Shown here: positions 60,768 through 64,000 of the stretch, piece after piece
Layout: the number at the start of each line of letters is the position of its first letter
Numbering within the stretch: position 1 is the first letter of the stretch
Origin: Allosphingosinicella sp042666435
GTDB lineage: Bacteria > Pseudomonadota > Alphaproteobacteria > Sphingomonadales > Sphingomonadaceae
DNA: 64,000 bases
Assembly: GCF_042666435.1 (NCBI RefSeq)
Contig: NZ_JBHTDC010000002.1
Location: forward strand, 124,001 to 188,000
Direction of reading: 5' to 3'
Made by a program: the position numbers and the translations under genes
Notes under the pieces: generated by a model
The model's input: only the letters and a program-made list of their open reading frames with translations
Databases searched by the model: none
Told to the model about the DNA's origin: nothing

Positions 60768-60834
60768 GGCGGTTTCCATACGCGCGCTCCGCCCCTATAT
60801 CGCTTTGTCCCGCTGACGGCCGACGGAGCCCTTG

Positions 60835-61419
60835 ATGACCATGCTGCTCAACCGCGTTCTCGCGCTGGCGCTGATCGCCGCCGTCACCGCCTGCGCCCCG
60901 GCGCAGCGCGAGCAACCCAAGCCACCCGCGCCGAGCCTGCCGGTGGTCGGCGGGGCGACCATGTACCCCCATTATACGATCCAGCAGAACCTCCAGAATT
61001 CCGCCGATCACAAGATATTCGTCGCCGCGATCAACGCGGCGGGCGCGGCGCCCCGGTTGTCGAGCCAGGGTTCCTACACCCTGTTCGCGCCCACCGATGC
61101 CGCCTTTCGCCTGCTGCCCAACGGAACGATCGAGGCGCTGATGCATCCGCGCAGCCGGCAGGAGCTGGCCGGCCTCGTCAATTACCATATCGTCCCCGGC
61201 GCCCGGTCGCGCTCCCAGATCATGGCCGACGTCCAGGCCGGCGGCGGCGGCGCCAGCTATCGCACCGCGCAGGGCGGCACCATCCGGGTGACGATGGAAG
61301 CGGGAAGGATCGTCGTCACCGACGCGAACGGCCGGCGCAGCCCGGTGTCCCAGGCCGATATCGCCCAGGCTAACGGCGTCTTCCACGTCACCGAAGCGGT
61401 CCTGCTGCCCCCGGCATAG
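60835..61419 (+). CDS. Fasciclin-domain lipoprotein
   Basis: A 194-residue protein: lipoprotein signal with lipobox (AVTAC), a Pro-rich linker, then one FAS1 domain (about residues 45-190) with YTLFAPTDAAFRLL and LVNYHIVPG. ATG 60835 is used; an in-frame TTG directly precedes it. FAS1 proteins take part in cell-surface adhesion; the ligand is unknown. Confidence 0.85.
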   Translation: MTMLLNRVLALALIAAVTACAPAQREQPKPPAPSLPVVGGATMYPHYTIQQNLQNSADHKIFVAAINAAGAAPRLSSQGSYTLFAPTDAAFRLLPNGTIEALMHPRSRQELAGLVNYHIVPGARSRSQIMADVQAGGGGASYRTAQGGTIRVTMEAGRIVVTDANGRRSPVSQADIAQANGVFHVTEAVLLPPA

Positions 61420-61422
61420 CGC

Positions 61423-61493
61423 TCTGTTCCCCGGCGAAAGCCGGGGCACAGTCCGGCGGTCGAAGCTGGACCCCTGCGTTCGCCGGGGAGCAG
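61423..61493. repeat. Dispersed palindromic repeat between convergent genes
   Basis: CTGTTCCCCGGCG with AAAGCCGGGGCACAG, then GCGTTCGCCGGGGAGCAG. It separates the fasciclin gene from pgsA and may serve as a bidirectional terminator. Confidence 0.8.
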
Positions 61494-61494
61494 A

Positions 61495-62061
61495 TCAATC
61501 CATGTGCTTGAGGCCGACCCGCAGATAGTCCCAGCCGGTCACCAGGGTCAGCACCGCGGCGGCCCAAAGGCTGATGAGCCCGACATCGTGCACCCAGGGG
61601 AATTGCGGCACGGCGCCGCCGAGGATCAATGCACCCAGCGAGACCAGTTGCAAGGTCGTCTTCCATTTGGCGAGCTGGCTGACCGGGACCGAGACCTGGA
61701 GCCCGGCGAGGAATTCGCGCAGCCCGGAGACGATGATCTCGCGCAGCAGGATCACCAGCGCCGGGACGATGTGGAAACTGTGGATGATCGGCTCGCCGCT
61801 CGAATTGCGCGACGAGACCAGCATCACGATCACCGCCGCGACCATGATCTTGTCGGCGATCGGATCGAGGAACATGCCGAGCCGCGACACCGTGCCCTGC
61901 GTCCGGGCGAGATAGCCGTCGAAATAATCGGTGATGCCGACCAGGCAGTAGAGCCCGAACGTGATCGCATAATCGAACCAGCTCGGCTTCCACAGCAGGA
62001 AGACCAGCAGGGGCACCGCGAAGATGCGGGACAAGGTGAGGATATTGGGCAGGGTCAGCAT
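61495..62061 (-). CDS. pgsA: CDP-diacylglycerol-glycerol-3-phosphate 3-phosphatidyltransferase
   Basis: A 188-residue membrane enzyme for phosphatidylglycerol synthesis. The CDP-alcohol phosphotransferase motif is complete: DYFDGYLARTQGTVSRLG, then MFLDPIAD. About five hydrophobic helices. ATG 62061, with GGGGGGAACCAG upstream. Confidence 0.95.
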   Translation of the reverse strand: MLTLPNILTLSRIFAVPLLVFLLWKPSWFDYAITFGLYCLVGITDYFDGYLARTQGTVSRLGMFLDPIADKIMVAAVIVMLVSSRNSSGEPIIHSFHIVPALVILLREIIVSGLREFLAGLQVSVPVSQLAKWKTTLQLVSLGALILGGAVPQFPWVHDVGLISLWAAAVLTLVTGWDYLRVGLKHMD

Positions 62062-62193
62062 CTGGTTCCCCCCTTAGCGCGGTTGCGCGGCGAATGGGAG
62101 TGGCGCGAGGGATGCGGGCCGCGCGGGCTTGTGCCGGGGCCAAAGCTGCGACAAGAGAAGGGAAAATTCCCCCGCACAGGAGAGACCTGGAAC

Positions 62194-63768
62194 ATGCGCT
62201 TTTTCGCGGCGATCGCGTTCATGGCGGCCACCGCCCTCACCCCCGCTCTGGCCGCCCGACCGATCGGCTTCGCGGAACAGGCGCCGGCGGGCGGAGCGTT
62301 GGTGGTCGCGCTGGCGAGCGAGGCGGAGCTGGCGAGCCGGGGCGAGAGCATCGACGCCGCGACCCGCGAAGCCATCGCCCGGGCGCTGCGCTCGGCCGAG
62401 TTCGATTATGCTCCCGGCTCCTCCATGACGCTGCGCGGCGTCGGGCCCTGGTCGCAATTGGTCGTCGTCGGCACCGGCGCCGAGCCGCTCGACGCCGCCG
62501 CGCTCCAGGACATTGGCGGCACGGCGGCGGCGGAGACGTCGGGCAATGACGGGCCGGTGGCGCTGCTGGCGAAAGGCCTTGCTCCCTCCACGGCCGACGC
62601 CGCCGTGCAACTCGGCGTCGGCGCCAGCCTTGGCGGCTACAGCTTCGACCGCTACAGATATGCCGATCCCGCCAAGAAGCGCGCCCCCGGCAAGGTCGCC
62701 CCCCTCACCATCGTCACCGCCGACGCCGGCGCGGCGAAAGCGCGTTTCGAGCGCGAGGGCGAGCCGCTGGCGGAGGCCGTCGCCTTCGTGCGCGACCTGA
62801 TCAGCGAGCCGGCCAACGCCGTTTATCCCGAAAGCTTTGTGGCGCGGACCCGCGAGGCGTTCGCCGGCGTCGGCGGCGTCGAGATCGAAGTGCTCGACGT
62901 GGCGGCGATGGAGCGGCTTGGCCTCGGCTCGATCCTCAGCGTCGGCAAGGGTTCGGCGCGTCCGCCGCGGATGATGATCGTCCATTATCGGGGACAAGGC
63001 GCCCCGGCGGCGCCGATCGTGCTGGCCGGCAAGGGCATCACCTTCGATTCGGGCGGCATCTCGCTCAAGCCCGGCAACGGCATGTGGGAGATGAAGACCG
63101 ACATGTCGGGCGCGGCGGCCGTGGTCGGCACCGCCCTGTCGCTCGCCAAGGCCGGCGCGCCGGTCAACGTCGTCGCCATCGCCGCTTTGGCCGAGAACAT
63201 GCCGGGCGGGTCCGCCAGCCGCCCCGGCGACGTGGTCAAGGCCGGCAACGGCAAGACCATCGAGATCATCAACACCGACGCGGAAGGGCGGCTCGTCCTC
63301 GCCGACGCGCTGTCGCTCGCCGAGGCGCGCTACGATCCGGCGGCGATCATCGACATCGCCACCCTGACCGGCTCCGTCGTCGGCGCGCTGGGGGCCGAAT
63401 ATGCGGGGCTCCTGAGCCGCCACGACGCGCTCGCCGACCAATTGCTCGCCGCCGGCGACGCCACCGGCGAGGATGTGTGGCGGCTGCCGCTCCATCCGTC
63501 CTACGCCAAAGACGTGAAATCCGACATCGCCGACATCAAGAATAGCGGCACCGGCGCGCCCGGCGCCGGCTATGGCGCCCACTTCATCGGCTTCTTCGTC
63601 GATCCGGCGACGCCCTGGGCGCATCTCGACATCGCCGGCACCGCCTGGAACGATGCGGCCGAGCCGACCGTCCCCCAGGGCGCGGCCGGCTATGGCGTCC
63701 GCTTGCTCGACCGCTTCGTCCGCGACTTCCGGCCGGTGCCGCGCGGCGAGGGCAAGGGCGGATATTGA
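62194..63768 (+). CDS. pepA: Exported M17 leucyl aminopeptidase
   Basis: A 524-residue aminopeptidase. The catalytic core has GKGITFDSGGISLKPG, MKTDMSGAAAV, LAENMPGGSA and the signature NTDAEGRLVLADAL, binding two metals. Unlike the usual cytoplasmic PepA, the N terminus is a signal peptide (RFFAAIAFMAATALTPALAA). ATG 62194 follows AGGAGAGACC. A periplasmic peptide-scavenging role is inferred. Confidence 0.92.
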   Translation: MRFFAAIAFMAATALTPALAARPIGFAEQAPAGGALVVALASEAELASRGESIDAATREAIARALRSAEFDYAPGSSMTLRGVGPWSQLVVVGTGAEPLDAAALQDIGGTAAAETSGNDGPVALLAKGLAPSTADAAVQLGVGASLGGYSFDRYRYADPAKKRAPGKVAPLTIVTADAGAAKARFEREGEPLAEAVAFVRDLISEPANAVYPESFVARTREAFAGVGGVEIEVLDVAAMERLGLGSILSVGKGSARPPRMMIVHYRGQGAPAAPIVLAGKGITFDSGGISLKPGNGMWEMKTDMSGAAAVVGTALSLAKAGAPVNVVAIAALAENMPGGSASRPGDVVKAGNGKTIEIINTDAEGRLVLADALSLAEARYDPAAIIDIATLTGSVVGALGAEYAGLLSRHDALADQLLAAGDATGEDVWRLPLHPSYAKDVKSDIADIKNSGTGAPGAGYGAHFIGFFVDPATPWAHLDIAGTAWNDAAEPTVPQGAAGYGVRLLDRFVRDFRPVPRGEGKGGY

Positions 63769-63799
63769 CAGTCGCCGGCCCGCGCGGACGCCCGCCCCG

Positions 63800-64000
63800 A
63801 TGACCCCGTCCCTCCGGCTGCTCGGCAAGCGCCGCTTCCTGCCGCTTTTCGCCACCCAGTTCCTGGGCGCGTTCAACGACAATCTGTTCAAGACCGCGAT
63901 GGTGATCCTCGTCACCTACCACGTCTACTCGGACCCGACCAAGGAGGCGACCTTCAATGCCGTCGCGGGCGCGGTCTTCATCCTGCCCTTCTTCCTGTTC
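63800..64000 (+). CDS. LplT/Aas-like MFS transporter (3' end cut by window)
   Basis: Only the first 67 residues are visible. FATQFLGAFNDNLFK is the typical start of the lysophospholipid transporter part of LplT or Aas (acyl-ACP synthetase/2-acyl-GPE acyltransferase fusion). It starts 31 bases after the aminopeptidase stop. Whether the acyltransferase domains follow is beyond the edge. Confidence 0.75.
   Translation, partial: MTPSLRLLGKRRFLPLFATQFLGAFNDNLFKTAMVILVTYHVYSDPTKEATFNAVAGAVFILPFFLF

Overview
The window is high-G+C DNA from an alphaproteobacterium, most likely Sphingomonadales (Sphingomonadaceae-like). The evidence is a UrcA-family protein, a DUF2794 protein beside a CysE-type acetyltransferase, an HPr-rel-A type cassette, a complete phoR-pst-phoU-phoB operon, and dispersed palindromic repeats ending in CGTCAT/ATGACG. 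Both edges cut genes: a sensor histidine kinase on the left (minus strand) and an LplT/Aas-like transporter on the right (plus strand).

Layout. 1-8 kb: signalling genes (PAS/Cache histidine kinase, CHASE2 adenylate/guanylate cyclase with a coupled exported protein), an exported M3 oligopeptidase, and a small membrane protein with a cyclic-nucleotide-binding domain. 8.2-10.2 kb: an RTX-type protein built from three tandem modules of about 187 residues. 10.2-13.4 kb: an acetolactate-synthase-like ThDP enzyme and an aldehyde dehydrogenase. 13.6-30.3 kb: a large multiheme cytochrome locus. 30.3-38.4 kb: UDP-GlcNAc 2-epimerase, class II DAHP synthase, tRNA-Glu(CTC), a 54-residue Cys-pair protein, a hypoxanthine-DNA-glycosylase-like enzyme, an enoyl-CoA hydratase, a TonB-domain protein and a LytS-type kinase. 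38.5-45.2 kb: urcA with a divergent LysR gene, glmU-glmS, a frameshifted gph, and a zinc alcohol dehydrogenase. 45.2-47.9 kb: an HPr-rel-A cassette. 47.9-55.3 kb: phoR-pstSCAB-phoU-phoB. 55.4-64 kb: small membrane and secreted proteins, cysE, ahpD, ahpC, oxyR, a fasciclin lipoprotein, pgsA and an exported M17 aminopeptidase.

The most striking part is 13,656-29,197. Two convergent operons look like one electron-transfer system. On the plus strand are a pentaheme cytochrome, a lipoprotein with two HbpS/GlcG-like domains, an outer-membrane beta-barrel, and a 10-CXXCH cytochrome fused to an LVIVD-type beta-propeller. On the minus strand are an 808-residue flavoprotein carrying two cyclic-nucleotide-binding domains and four Fe-S cluster motifs, a cytochrome-b-like membrane protein, a protein with a cytoplasmic FHA domain, one membrane span and ten periplasmic heme motifs, and a CpdA-type phosphodiesterase. 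A CcmI/CycH-like TPR protein starts divergently from the flavoprotein. The parts could form a path from NAD(P)H in the cytoplasm to the outer membrane, or the reverse, gated by cyclic nucleotides and phosphorylation. That function is inferred; the domain content is read directly.

Dispersed repeats are frequent. Two lie inside coding sequence: at the 5' end of the decaheme-propeller gene and at the 3' end of the PqqD-like gene. The only gene-free stretch longer than 300 bases is 34,923-35,249. No CRISPR array, insertion sequence, rRNA or prophage was seen.
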